In this document: in pieces, positions 15,301-23,194 of the stretch
Layout: each line of letters opens with the position of its first letter
Position numbering within the stretch: position 1 is the stretch's first letter
Assembly (NCBI GenBank): GCA_034428935.1
Contig: DAOUHB010000101.1
Span: forward strand, 1 to 64,000
Direction: 5' to 3'
DNA from: JAAYZQ01 sp034428935
GTDB lineage: Bacteria > Chloroflexota > Anaerolineae > JAAYZQ01
Length of the DNA stretch: 64,000 nucleotides
Translations under genes and position numbers: made by a program
The notes under the pieces: generated by a model
Seen by the model: the letters and a program-made list of their open reading frames with translations, nothing else
Database searches by the model: none
What the model was told of the DNA's origin: nothing

Positions 15301-16329
15301 CTAGCTCTGTGCCAGGCGCTGGCCGTACCAGCGCTGGTAATACTCCCGGTATTCTCCGCTCTTGATCTTGCGCCACCACCACTCGTTCTCGGCGTACCAG
15401 CGCACCGTCTTTTCCAGGCCCTGCTCGAACGTGTGGCTGCTCTTCCAGCCCAGGCCGCGTACCTTGTCCACGTTGAGGGAATAGCGCCGGTCGTGCCCCG
15501 GCCGGTCTGTGACGTGGCGGATGAGGCTGTGGGGCTTGCCCAGGTGGTCGAGGATGGCGCGGGCCAGGACAATATTCTCTGTTTCATAGCCGGTGCCCAG
15601 GTTGTAGGCCTGGCCCCTCTCGCCCCGGTGCAGGACCACGTCGATCCCCTCGCAGTGGTCCAGGACGTACTGGTAGTCCCGCATCTGCCGCCCGTCGCCA
15701 TAGAGCGGCAGCGGCTCGTCGTCGATGGCGTTGGTGATGAACAGCGGGACCACCTTTTCCGGGTACTGGTAGGGACCGATGTTGTTCGAGCCCCGGGTGA
15801 TGGTCACGGGTGTGCCAAAGCTGTTGTAATAGGCCAGGCACAGCAGGTCGCCCCCGGCCTTGCTGGCCGAGTAGGGGCTGCGGGCATGAAGAGGGTCGGT
15901 CTCGACGGAGGAATGGCCCTCGGCGATGTCGCCATAGACCTCGTCGGTGGACACCTGGTGGTAGTGCTCGATGTCGTGCCGCCTGGCCGCCTCCAGCAGG
16001 ACGTAGGTGCCATAGACGTCTGTCTTGATAAAGGCATCGGGCTCCAGCAGCGAGCGGTCGACGTGGGATTCGGCCGCAAAGTTGACGATGGTGTCGATCT
16101 GGTGGGCCTGCATGGCTGCCTCGACGGCGGCAGCGTCGGCAATGTCGCCATGGACAAAGGCATAGCGCTCGCCAAATCGCTCTTCCACGTCCTTCAGGTT
16201 GTCCAGGTTGCCGGCGTAGGTCAGCTTGTCCAGCACGACGATACAATAGTCAGGGTACCGGGACAGCATGTATCGGACGAAATTGGAGCCGATAAAGCCG
16301 GCGCCGCCTGTAACCAGCAGGTTCTTCAT
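15301..16329 (-). CDS. rmlB: dTDP-glucose 4,6-dehydratase
   Basis: A 342-residue extended SDR of RmlB/RfbB type. The NAD motif is GGAGFIGSNFVRYML near residue 8, the active site YSASK is intact, TDEVYGDI and the TRGSNNIGPYQYPEKVVPLF segment are family signatures, and VLDHCEGIDVVL is typical. It converts dTDP-glucose to dTDP-4-keto-6-deoxyglucose. It is convergent with the Kelch gene, 18 nt away. A long RmlA-type enzyme that would supply its substrate is encoded 1.8 kb upstream on the same strand. Confidence 0.95.
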   Translation of the reverse strand: MKNLLVTGGAGFIGSNFVRYMLSRYPDYCIVVLDKLTYAGNLDNLKDVEERFGERYAFVHGDIADAAAVEAAMQAHQIDTIVNFAAESHVDRSLLEPDAFIKTDVYGTYVLLEAARRHDIEHYHQVSTDEVYGDIAEGHSSVETDPLHARSPYSASKAGGDLLCLAYYNSFGTPVTITRGSNNIGPYQYPEKVVPLFITNAIDDEPLPLYGDGRQMRDYQYVLDHCEGIDVVLHRGERGQAYNLGTGYETENIVLARAILDHLGKPHSLIRHVTDRPGHDRRYSLNVDKVRGLGWKSSHTFEQGLEKTVRWYAENEWWWRKIKSGEYREYYQRWYGQRLAQS

Positions 16330-16393
16330 GCTCAGTCCTCCTCACGCGTCGTTCGGGGTGCGCTGAAAGGCGCGCCAGGAACGCTTCGGATTG

Positions 16394-17785
16394 TCAACTG
16401 CCTGTCATCAGCCGCCGCACGCGGCGCACGACCTTGTCGGGGCGGGCGTAGCGGCCCCAGAGGTAGCGGGCCTGGCGGCGCGCGGCGTTGGCCGGCTTGC
16501 GCCGCTGGCTCTCTTTCAGGGCCCACTGCAAGAACTCCGGGTCCTGCCCCTTGACCTTGATCTCCCACGGGTTGCGCCTGTATTGGTCGTGGCTGGTGAT
16601 GAGGCTCAGATCGTGCTCCACGCAATAGTCGTATAGGTCGCTGCCGGGATGGGGGGTATAAAAGGCCGGGCTGTACCAGTCGGGATCGATCTCCCGGAGC
16701 ATGGAGACGGTCTCCATGACCTCTTCCCTGGTCTCGGTGGGCAGCCCCAGCATATAGTTGGCCCAGATCTTGATCCCGTGGCGCCGGCAGGTCGCCGCCG
16801 CGGCCAGGTTCTTTTCGCGGGTCGTACCCTTGCGCAAGAACTTGAGCACGCGATCGCTGCCGCTCTCAAAGCCGATGAAATAGCCCTTGAGCCCCACCTG
16901 GGCCATGCGCGCCACCATGTCCTCGTTCTTGGCAATGATGTCGGCGCGGCTCTGGCAGAAAAATGGCTGGGTGAACCCTTCGGCCTGGTACAGATCGCAG
17001 AACTCTAGCACCCACTCCCGGTTCTCGGTCAGGCAGTCGTCGTGAAACATCAAGCTGGCAAAATGGTAGCGGTCGCGCAACAGCTTGAGCTCGGCGACAA
17101 TGTTGGCCGGAGAACGCTTGCGCACCTTGCGCCCAAAGATGTGGCGCTCGGCCGGCTGGCAAAAGTTGCAGTTGTATTTGCAGCCCCGCCCGGCAATGAT
17201 GGTCAGGAACGGCGCGGGCAGGTCGGGGACAAAGGGCACCTCGGGCGAGTCGAGGGTATAGCCGTATTTCCGCCACTCGTCGAGGAACAGGTCGCGGTCG
17301 GGAAAGGGCAGGGCGTCGAGATCGGGCGCCTCGCCCTCCAGGACGCGGCTCTCGGGCCGCCGCCCGGCCTGGATCTCGCCCAGGAGCCAGGGAAAGGTGA
17401 TCTCGCCCTCGCGCGTGACGACGTGGTCAAACTCCGGAATCTCGGCCACCTCTTCCACCATGATGGTGGGATGTGGGCCGCCGACGACGGTTACGGTCTC
17501 GGGCAGCGCCTCCTTGACGATGCGCGCTGCCTCGATACCGGGGTTGTAATCGACGCTCATCATGGTCATGCCCACGACGTCGGGCCGGCGGCGAAGCAGC
17601 TCCTCGCGAAACTGGTCCCAACCGCCGAGGGCCCGCAGGTCGATGAGGTCCAGGTCAAAGCCCTGGGCCTTGGCCGCGCTGGAGAGGTGGGCCAGGCCAT
17701 GGCTGACCCAGCCTGCCTCCATGCCCCTGGCCAGGCTGTTAAAGCCGTACCCGGCTATGCCGGGGTAGATCAACGTAGTCTTCAT
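16394..17785 (-). CDS. B12-binding-domain radical SAM protein
   Basis: A 463-residue protein with an N-terminal cobalamin-binding-like domain (about residues 1-140; RPDVVGMTMMSVDYNPG and TVVGGPHPTIMVEEV) and a radical SAM core with the CxxxCxxC motif in GRGCKYNCNFCQPAERH near residue 205. Similar proteins (BchE/P-methylase type) carry out methyl transfers or ring closures, often on lipids, hopanoids or tetrapyrroles. The C-terminal ~100 residues are basic. It is encoded between RmlB and the bS22-like gene. The substrate is unknown. Confidence 0.88.
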   Translation of the reverse strand: MKTTLIYPGIAGYGFNSLARGMEAGWVSHGLAHLSSAAKAQGFDLDLIDLRALGGWDQFREELLRRRPDVVGMTMMSVDYNPGIEAARIVKEALPETVTVVGGPHPTIMVEEVAEIPEFDHVVTREGEITFPWLLGEIQAGRRPESRVLEGEAPDLDALPFPDRDLFLDEWRKYGYTLDSPEVPFVPDLPAPFLTIIAGRGCKYNCNFCQPAERHIFGRKVRKRSPANIVAELKLLRDRYHFASLMFHDDCLTENREWVLEFCDLYQAEGFTQPFFCQSRADIIAKNEDMVARMAQVGLKGYFIGFESGSDRVLKFLRKGTTREKNLAAAATCRRHGIKIWANYMLGLPTETREEVMETVSMLREIDPDWYSPAFYTPHPGSDLYDYCVEHDLSLITSHDQYRRNPWEIKVKGQDPEFLQWALKESQRRKPANAARRQARYLWGRYARPDKVVRRVRRLMTGS

Positions 17786-17816
17786 CCATCACTCTCCCGC
17801 ATTTGCTGGCTGCGAA

Positions 17817-17880
17817 CGCCGGGCGGCCTAGCCGGAAAACCGAACCAAGTGGATCTAGCGTTTTCCGTGGCCGCCCGGCG
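17817..17880 (-). terminator. Long hairpin after the bS22-like gene
   Basis: A perfect 12-bp outer stem (17817-17828 with 17869-17880) and a perfect 8-bp inner stem (17833-17840 with 17860-17867) form one long hairpin. There is no T-run after it on the minus strand, so it may be a terminator, a stabilising 3' end, or a structured leader of the radical SAM gene that follows. Confidence 0.5.
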
Positions 17881-17902
17881 TCCTGGTCTCGCGACCTGGA
17901 TT

Positions 17903-17995
17903 TTATTTTCGCCGCTGCCAGCGGGTCTTTTTCAGCATCTTGCGATGCTTGTGCTTGGATGCTTTTTTTCTTCGCCATTTTTGAACCGAGCCCAT
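17903..17995 (-). CDS. bS22-like (AURKAIP1/COX24-domain) 30-residue basic protein
   Basis: A 30-residue very basic protein: MGSVQKWRRKKASKHKHRK, then MLKKTRWQRRK and a TAA stop at 17903. The MGSV start and the K/R-rich KHKHRKxLKKTRWQRRK pattern match the AURKAIP1/COX24 domain proteins, which in bacteria have been described as a tiny ribosomal subunit protein, bS22. AAAGGAGGTGAGACA before the ATG is a near-ideal ribosome site, and a promoter lies at 18040-18068, so this looks like a real, strongly expressed gene although it is far below usual length cut-offs. Confidence 0.88.
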   Translation of the reverse strand: MGSVQKWRRKKASKHKHRKMLKKTRWQRRK

Positions 17996-18039
17996 TGTCT
18001 CACCTCCTTTCGGTTTATGTATTGTCTATCGAGATAACT

Positions 18040-18068
18040 ATTATACACGCTCGGGCCCAGATCTCCAA
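18040..18068 (-). promoter_or_regulatory. Promoter of the bS22-like gene
   Basis: Minus strand: -35 TTGGAG (18063-18068), 17-nt spacer, -10 TATAAT (18040-18045). The leader of about 40 nt ends in the strong ribosome site. Confidence 0.65.
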
Positions 18069-18119
18069 CTCGCACGCTCCCTGTGTCCAGGCCCGCTTCT
18101 CCTCAACCCCTTGCCGGCC

Positions 18120-19190
18120 TTACAGGATGCCCACGTTGCTGTGATCGCCCAGGGTCATCTTGAGCGCTTTGGGCTTGATGGGCGAGCGGGTGATCACCGA
18201 GCTGCGGCCGATGAGGCTGTCCTCGATGCGGTAGGGGATGTCCAGGATGCGGCTGTGCTCCAGGACGATGCTGTGCTCGATCTCGGCGTTCTCGACGACG
18301 ACGTGGTGATAGATAGACGTAAAAGGCCCCACGTACGAGTTCACGATACGCGAGTCCTCGCCGATGATGGCCGGTCCCCGGATGCGGCTGTTGATGATCT
18401 CGGCGCCTTTTTCGATGGTCACCTTGCCGTTGACCTGCGAATCGCGGTCGACGTAGCCCTGGATGCTGTGGTCGATCTCGTCCAGCACCAGGTCGTTGGC
18501 CTGGAGCATGTCGCCCGGGGCTCCGGTATCAATCCACCAGCCGCGGTGGATGTAGGGATGTACGTTATAGCCCTTGTCCACCAGGTACTGGATGGCATCG
18601 GTGATCTCGAGCTCTCCGCGCCAGGAGGGCTTGATGGCATTCACCGCCTCCCAGACGTGGTCGTCAAACATATAGATGCCCACCAGGACCAGGTTGCTGG
18701 GCGGGTGGCGGGGCTTTTCCACGAGCCGCACGACAGACCGCGTCTCCGGGTCCAGCTCGGCCACGCCATAGTGCGACGGGTTCTCCACGGGGGTCAGGAC
18801 AATCTGGCAGTTATAGTCGCTCTTCTCAAACTCGCCGATGAGCTCCGAGATACCGCCCTCGATGACATTGTCGCCCAGGAACATGACGAATCGGTCGTCC
18901 CCCAAGAAATCCTTGCTAATCTTGACGGCGTGGGCCAGGCCCAGGGGTTGGTCCTGGGGGATGTAGGTGATCTTGACGTCCCAACGCCGGCCGTTGCCCA
19001 CGGCCTCCCGGATCTCCTGGGCGGTATCGCCCACGACGATGCCGATGTCGTCGATTCCCGCATCGCGTATGGATTCGATGACGCGGAACAGAACGGGCTT
19101 GTTGGCCACGGGGACCAACTGCTTGGCACTGGTGTAGGTGATGGGGTAGAGGCGCGTTCCTTTGCCACCGCTCAAGATGAGTCCTTTCAT
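18120..19190 (-). CDS. Glucose-1-phosphate thymidylyltransferase, long type
   Basis: A 356-residue nucleotidyltransferase with the motif GGKGTRLYPITYTSAKQLVP at the N-terminus and a C-terminal left-handed beta-helix (VNGKVTIEKGAEIINSRI, then GPAIIGEDSRIVNSYVGP), so it is of the RmlA-long kind rather than the 290-residue RmlA. It joins dTTP to glucose-1-phosphate to make dTDP-glucose. Its ATG overlaps the stop of the class II aldolase gene by 4 nt (ATGA), coupling it to the microcompartment operon. A long open frame upstream is a shadow of the aldolase gene. It could serve RmlB (15301-16329). Confidence 0.9.
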   Translation of the reverse strand: MKGLILSGGKGTRLYPITYTSAKQLVPVANKPVLFRVIESIRDAGIDDIGIVVGDTAQEIREAVGNGRRWDVKITYIPQDQPLGLAHAVKISKDFLGDDRFVMFLGDNVIEGGISELIGEFEKSDYNCQIVLTPVENPSHYGVAELDPETRSVVRLVEKPRHPPSNLVLVGIYMFDDHVWEAVNAIKPSWRGELEITDAIQYLVDKGYNVHPYIHRGWWIDTGAPGDMLQANDLVLDEIDHSIQGYVDRDSQVNGKVTIEKGAEIINSRIRGPAIIGEDSRIVNSYVGPFTSIYHHVVVENAEIEHSIVLEHSRILDIPYRIEDSLIGRSSVITRSPIKPKALKMTLGDHSNVGIL

Positions 19191-19972
19191 TCTCCTGTCC
19201 TTTCTCTGCCGGATGTCCCCTCTCCTGGGGCTGATGTCCGGCCCAGGATTGGCGCGTCGTCTATGGTGCAAATGGTGCAGCCCTCGCACAGGTCTCGACC
19301 CTCGCTCTGGAGCCGGGTGCGGCGCATCTCGGCCAGCCGGGCCACGTCGTCGGGCGAAAGGGTGCCCACGTGTCCCAACTGGTGGGCGGCGAGGGTGATC
19401 TGGGCCGTGTGCTCCACCTTTTCCAGGCGCAGATACGCCTCCCACAGGTCGCGGCCCACGGTCAGGCTGCCATGGTGCGACATGATGATGGCATCGTAAT
19501 GCTTGATGGCCTGGCGAATGCTCTCGGGCACCTCCTGGGTGCTGGGTGTGGCGTAATCCGTGGTGGGGATGCCGCCCAGCGTGACAATCACTTCGGGAAT
19601 GACGCAGCGGGCCAGGGAGACGCCCGCGATGCTAAAGGCCGTCGCCAGGGGCGGATGGGCGTGGATGACGGCCTGGACCTCGGGCCGCTGGCGATAGACC
19701 TCCAGGTGCATGAGGATTTCGGAAGACGGCCGCTCGCCGCGCCCGCGGTAGCCGCCGGCCGGCCGGCCCTCCAGGTCGAGGATGAGGACGTTGTCTGCGG
19801 TGAGAAAGCCCTTGCTGTACCCGCTGGCCGTGACCAGGAGGCGATCGGAACCGAACCGCGCCGAAATGTTGCCGTCGGTGGCAGCGACGTAACCCCGCTC
19901 CCACATGAGCCGGCCGATGCGCAGGATCTCTTCTCTTAGCTCATACTCGGTCTGTCTCTTCACAATGGCCAT
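19187..19972 (-). CDS. Class II aldolase (fuculose/rhamnulose-phosphate aldolase type)
   Basis: A 261-residue zinc aldolase. Glu85, His104, His106 and His167 match E. coli FucA Glu73, His92, His94 and His155, with the same spacing (19, 2 and 61), within PSSEILMH, VIHAHPP and MSHHGS. Enzymes of this type split a ketose-1-phosphate into dihydroxyacetone phosphate and an aldehyde such as lactaldehyde. It sits after two BMC vertex genes and before RmlA. The C-terminal tail has an extra C-x2-C-x2-C (Cys229, Cys232, Cys235) not part of FucA, perhaps a metal site. It may be the enzyme that makes the aldehyde enclosed in the compartment. Confidence 0.87.
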   Translation of the reverse strand: MAIVKRQTEYELREEILRIGRLMWERGYVAATDGNISARFGSDRLLVTASGYSKGFLTADNVLILDLEGRPAGGYRGRGERPSSEILMHLEVYRQRPEVQAVIHAHPPLATAFSIAGVSLARCVIPEVIVTLGGIPTTDYATPSTQEVPESIRQAIKHYDAIIMSHHGSLTVGRDLWEAYLRLEKVEHTAQITLAAHQLGHVGTLSPDDVARLAEMRRTRLQSEGRDLCEGCTICTIDDAPILGRTSAPGEGTSGRERTGE

Positions 19973-19995
19973 GATCCAGGCCCGAGGCGCGCACC

Positions 19996-20277
19996 TCAGG
20001 CGTTGTCCTCTACCTCCACGTGGTCGACGATGCCGACGATGACGGCCCGCACCGCGCCCAGGGGCTCCTGGCCGAGGAGCTGGCGGGCGGAATTGCCCTC
20101 ATCCATGACGAGGACCAGGTCGCCGACGCCGGCCTGGACAATGTCCACGGCAATATCGTACTTGCCGGTGGGCTGGCCGTTCAGGGCGAGCCTGTCCACG
20201 AGGAGCAGCTTGTGCCCGGCAAAGGTCTTGTCCTTGATGGTGGCCACCACGGTGCCACCCACGCGCCCAATGTACAT
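19996..20277 (-). CDS. BMC vertex (pentamer) protein, EutN/CcmL family
   Basis: A 93-residue EutN/CcmL-family protein: MYIGRVGGTVVATIKDKTFAGHKLLLV, then DEGNSARQLLG and AVRAVIVGIVD, typical of the pentameric shell vertex subunits. These cap the corners of polyhedral bacterial microcompartments. One of two such genes in tandem (15 nt from the other, 23 nt from the aldolase gene). Confidence 0.95.
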   Translation of the reverse strand: MYIGRVGGTVVATIKDKTFAGHKLLLVDRLALNGQPTGKYDIAVDIVQAGVGDLVLVMDEGNSARQLLGQEPLGAVRAVIVGIVDHVEVEDNA

Positions 20278-20292
20278 CGCTCGCTGCCTCCC

Positions 20293-20583
20293 TCACTCCT
20301 GGCCGGGTTCCAGGGGCGGAACGTCCGCCTGGTCGACGATGCCGCTGATGGCCAGGTCGACGGGAACGAACCACTGGGGTAGGGTGAGGGCCGCCTCGCG
20401 GCTGGCGACCACAAAGACGAGCTCGCCCGGGCCGGCCTGGGCGGTGCCGTCGGCGGCGATGGCCGGCTCGCCCTGGGGCTGGCCCTGTCTGTCCAGCGGC
20501 TGGACCACGAGGAGCTTGACCCCTTCCAGGCCCGGGGCCTTTTGCGTGGCGACAAGGGTGCCGATAACGCGTGCAAGCTGCAT
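20293..20583 (-). CDS. BMC vertex (pentamer) protein, EutN/CcmL family
   Basis: A 96-residue paralogue of the downstream vertex protein: MQLARVIGTLVATQKAPGLEG with VKLLVVQPLD and VDLAISGIVD. Lacks the DEGNSARQ loop (here ASREAALTLPQ). Starts 1 nt after the stop of the BMC-T gene, so translation is coupled. Two vertex proteins of different sequence suggest non-identical corners or alternative pentamers. Confidence 0.92.
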   Translation of the reverse strand: MQLARVIGTLVATQKAPGLEGVKLLVVQPLDRQGQPQGEPAIAADGTAQAGPGELVFVVASREAALTLPQWFVPVDLAISGIVDQADVPPLEPGQE

Positions 20584-20584
20584 G

Positions 20585-21172
20585 TTAGATAATCTTGCTC
20601 CTCATCTGTTCGTGGAGCTGCGAGATGATGACCTGGCGGATGAGGAGCCCCTCCTCTTTCACCAGCTCCACGCCGGCGGCGACGGCGGCCTCGACGTCGG
20701 CGACGGTGCCTTCCATGAGGACGAAACTCTTGCCGCCGAGACCGTTGGCCAGGCGGATCTCGAGCAATTGGACGTCGCTGGCCTTCACTGCGGCGTCGGC
20801 GGCGACGATGCAGATGGCAGCGGTGACGGTTTCCACGATGCCCAGGGCTTCGTCGTCCCGGGGTGGCGTGGCGCTCATCAGCGCCGGAAAGACGGAAGGA
20901 TGGACGTTGGGCAGCAGAAGCTGGTCTACCAACGTGTCGGCGGCGGATGCCACCCCGACGTCAAAAGCCTCGCGCACCGGTCCCACCTCACCGCATATGA
21001 GGACCATGTACTTGCCGGGGCAGATGGAGCGGGCCTCCAGGATCTGAACGGCGGCCTTCTTGACCATGGCATCGCCGGCCAGGATGCCGGCGGCGACGCT
21101 GTTGGTCTCGACGAGAGCGATGGCGGGCTCGATCACGTTGGGCACGTTGGTCACGTTCGCCACGTTGGGCAT
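20585..21172 (-). CDS. BMC-T tandem-domain shell protein, PduT-like
   Basis: A 195-residue tandem BMC protein. Two BMC domains are visible: PAIALVETNSVAAGILAGDA...LLLPNVHPSVFPAL, and EALGIVETVTAAICIVAADA...VIISQLHEQM. The order and linker fit PduT, a trimeric shell protein that holds a [4Fe-4S] cluster at the pore through a Cys of the first domain; the same segment here reads SICPGKY, with Cys51 at the equivalent place. An electron-conducting shell pore is therefore predicted. The gene follows the PduS-like gene, as PduS and PduT do in Pdu operons. Confidence 0.92.
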   Translation of the reverse strand: MPNVANVTNVPNVIEPAIALVETNSVAAGILAGDAMVKKAAVQILEARSICPGKYMVLICGEVGPVREAFDVGVASAADTLVDQLLLPNVHPSVFPALMSATPPRDDEALGIVETVTAAICIVAADAAVKASDVQLLEIRLANGLGGKSFVLMEGTVADVEAAVAAGVELVKEEGLLIRQVIISQLHEQMRSKII

Positions 21173-21229
21173 GTTGGACCCCTTCCGAAAACGCGCAGGA
21201 TCGTGGGCATGATCGTCATCATGGCTACA

Positions 21230-22615
21230 TCACGCCGCGACGATCTCGATACCCAGGTCGTCGACGCGGGCGACGCGCCCGGGAATGGAGGCGTGCAGGG
21301 CGGCACCAAGGGCGCCCTCGGGAATGTCGGCCACGCGGTCGCCGGCAGCCACCCGGTCTCCGGCGGCGACGACAGGCCGGGCCGGCGCGCCGGGGCCATG
21401 TCGCAGTGGGATGCGCACCTGCCGGGGGGCGTAGGCCGTGGTGTCCAGGGGAGCCACTTGCTTTTCCCACTCGGTCAGGCCGAGGCGGGCGATGAGGCGA
21501 TGCGTGGGCACCAGGCGATAGTCCCGGGTGACGTGGGGCTGGAAATCGGTCCGCTTGTGCACGTCGTTGACCCACCCCGCTGCCCGGAGCTCGTTCTTGA
21601 TGGCCACGTAATAGGCCATGGGCGACAGCTCCAGGGGGCACGCATAGGCCTCGCACAGCCGGCACTCGCAACACAGGACGGCGGCGGTGACCTTGTCGGC
21701 GGGCCGGGAGAGGCCGTAGTTGATGGCGCGCATGACCTCGTGGGGCTTCAGATTGTGGCCCAGGAGGTAGCGCGGGCAGAGATCGGTGCAATCGCGACAC
21801 TGGTCGCAGGTGGACATGCCGCGGCGCACCCAGGACGTGCGCGAGCGGGTCAGGTAGCGGACCACGACGCCCTCGCGGGGGAGGACGAGGAGCCCGCTGG
21901 TCGTTTTGGTCACGGGCTCTTCCGGTCCGGCGGCCACGCGGCCCATCATGGGCCCGCCGACGACGACGGCATAGTCGTCGGCGGTGCGGCCCTCGGGGGC
22001 CCAGCGGGGCAGCTTGATCCCCCCGCCCCAGGAAAGGACCTGGCCGATGGGCGTGCCCACGGGCACCCAGAGGGTGGCGGGCCGGTTGACAGCCCCGGCG
22101 ACGGTCAGCAGCCGGTGGGTGACCGGCGCCCCATCGGCGGCGAGGGCCACGTTGAACAGCGTCTGGACGTTGAGGACGAGGCAGCCGACGTGCAGGGGCA
22201 GGCCGGTCTCGGGCACCAGCCGGCCGGTCGCCTCGTAGACGAGGACGAACTCGTCGCCGGCGGGATAGCGGCTTTCCAGGAGGTGAAGGCTCAGGCTCTG
22301 TTCCTGGCCTGGGCCCTGGCCCGGGGCGTCGATGGCGCGGCTGAGGGCGGCGATGGCCGCCTGGTAGCCCTTCTTGAGGGCCAGGATGCCCCGGCCCGCT
22401 CCCGTTGCCTCCATGGCCAGCCGCACGCCTCGCACAATCTCGGCGGCGTGGCTTTCCATCAGGCGCTGATCGCACTGGAGGAGGGGGTCGCATTCCACGC
22501 CGTTGGCGATCACGGTGTCCACCTGTGCAGCGAGCTTGACGTGAGTCGGAAAACCGGCTCCGCCGGCACCCACGACCCCCGCCGCCCGCACTGCTGCCAC
22601 CAGGTCTTGAACCAT
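21230..22615 (-). CDS. PduS-like flavo/iron-sulfur oxidoreductase (RnfC-like)
   Basis: A 461-residue protein of the PduS/RnfC type. GAGGAGFPTHVKL near residue 18 is the family's nucleotide/FMN-domain start; a SLBB-like region follows; two ferredoxin-like cysteine clusters are seen near residues 266-276 (CDQCRDCTDLCP) and 312-325 (LCCECRLCEAYACP). PduS reduces cobalamin in propanediol compartments, and PduS-like proteins also move electrons through PduT-type shell pores. It is the first gene of the BMC operon, 57 nt before BMC-T. Its job here may be recycling NAD(H) inside the shell; no cobalamin enzyme is seen in the operon. Confidence 0.9.
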   Translation of the reverse strand: MVQDLVAAVRAAGVVGAGGAGFPTHVKLAAQVDTVIANGVECDPLLQCDQRLMESHAAEIVRGVRLAMEATGAGRGILALKKGYQAAIAALSRAIDAPGQGPGQEQSLSLHLLESRYPAGDEFVLVYEATGRLVPETGLPLHVGCLVLNVQTLFNVALAADGAPVTHRLLTVAGAVNRPATLWVPVGTPIGQVLSWGGGIKLPRWAPEGRTADDYAVVVGGPMMGRVAAGPEEPVTKTTSGLLVLPREGVVVRYLTRSRTSWVRRGMSTCDQCRDCTDLCPRYLLGHNLKPHEVMRAINYGLSRPADKVTAAVLCCECRLCEAYACPLELSPMAYYVAIKNELRAAGWVNDVHKRTDFQPHVTRDYRLVPTHRLIARLGLTEWEKQVAPLDTTAYAPRQVRIPLRHGPGAPARPVVAAGDRVAAGDRVADIPEGALGAALHASIPGRVARVDDLGIEIVAA

Positions 22616-22656
22616 GCTCTACGCCACGACCCCCACCCTTGTGTCCTCGTCGCGAA

Positions 22657-22685
22657 ATGATACCATCGTTTGGCGCCCTTGGCAA
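22657..22685 (-). promoter_or_regulatory. Promoter of the microcompartment operon
   Basis: Minus strand: -35 TTGCCA (22680-22685), 17-nt spacer, -10 TATCAT (22657-22662); each is one base off consensus. The start point would be near 22650, giving a 35-nt leader. No regulator gene lies beside it. Confidence 0.7.
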
Positions 22686-23194
22686 ATGACCGGTGGAAGG
22701 GAGATGCCAGAATTAAAACAGGGATTTGTGGACAAATGTGGCCCACTTTTCCAACTTTTGCGACCCAGGCCAACAGACACAACCGAACAACTACCAAGTC
22801 CGGCGGTTGTGCGCGCTGAGGTGTGCTAGTATGTAGTCTGTAGCGCGGGCTGCGAGGCAGGCTTTTCCCATTATGTGGTCCGGCGCGCAACGGGGACAGG
22901 GTATCCACCCCACCGAAGCGGAGTGCCTTGTCCCGATCAGGACGTTGGGTTCTTCTTTGCTTTTCACTTTGGCTTCACTTGAAGCCGTCTCAATACTGTG
23001 GTGGTCATTGGCGGTTATCCTTGAAGGGTATGGAAAGGAACGGCTTATGAGACAGACCGTGGCATGTGATGATCGGTGACCCTTGGCCCGAGTGGGGCTT
23101 GAAGCGGCCGCAGCCTCCACCCCGGCGAGGGTCAGAGGCCGGCCGAGGGCCAAGTGTTATGCCCAGAGGACACGTGAAACGAGGAGGAATGCAA
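22686..23194. other. Intergenic stretch without a gene
   Basis: About 500 bp between the BMC operon promoter and the giant secreted-protein gene. I see no tRNA, riboswitch or credible ORF. There is a weak stem (GGGACA.../...TTGTCCC around 22899-22945). I found no convincing -35/-10 for the giant gene. The last 8 nt (GAGGAGGA) are the ribosome site of that gene. Confidence 0.5.

Noticed and set aside
18040..19445. An upstream extension of RmlA to about 441 residues
   Set aside because: The added N-terminal part is a shadow of the aldolase frame; the nucleotidyltransferase motif starts at once after the ATG at 19190 with a good ribosome site.
22800..22960. A riboswitch upstream of the giant secreted gene
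   Set aside because: Only a weak stem with a mismatch; none of the conserved cores of cobalamin, c-di-GMP, glycine or TPP riboswitches is visible.
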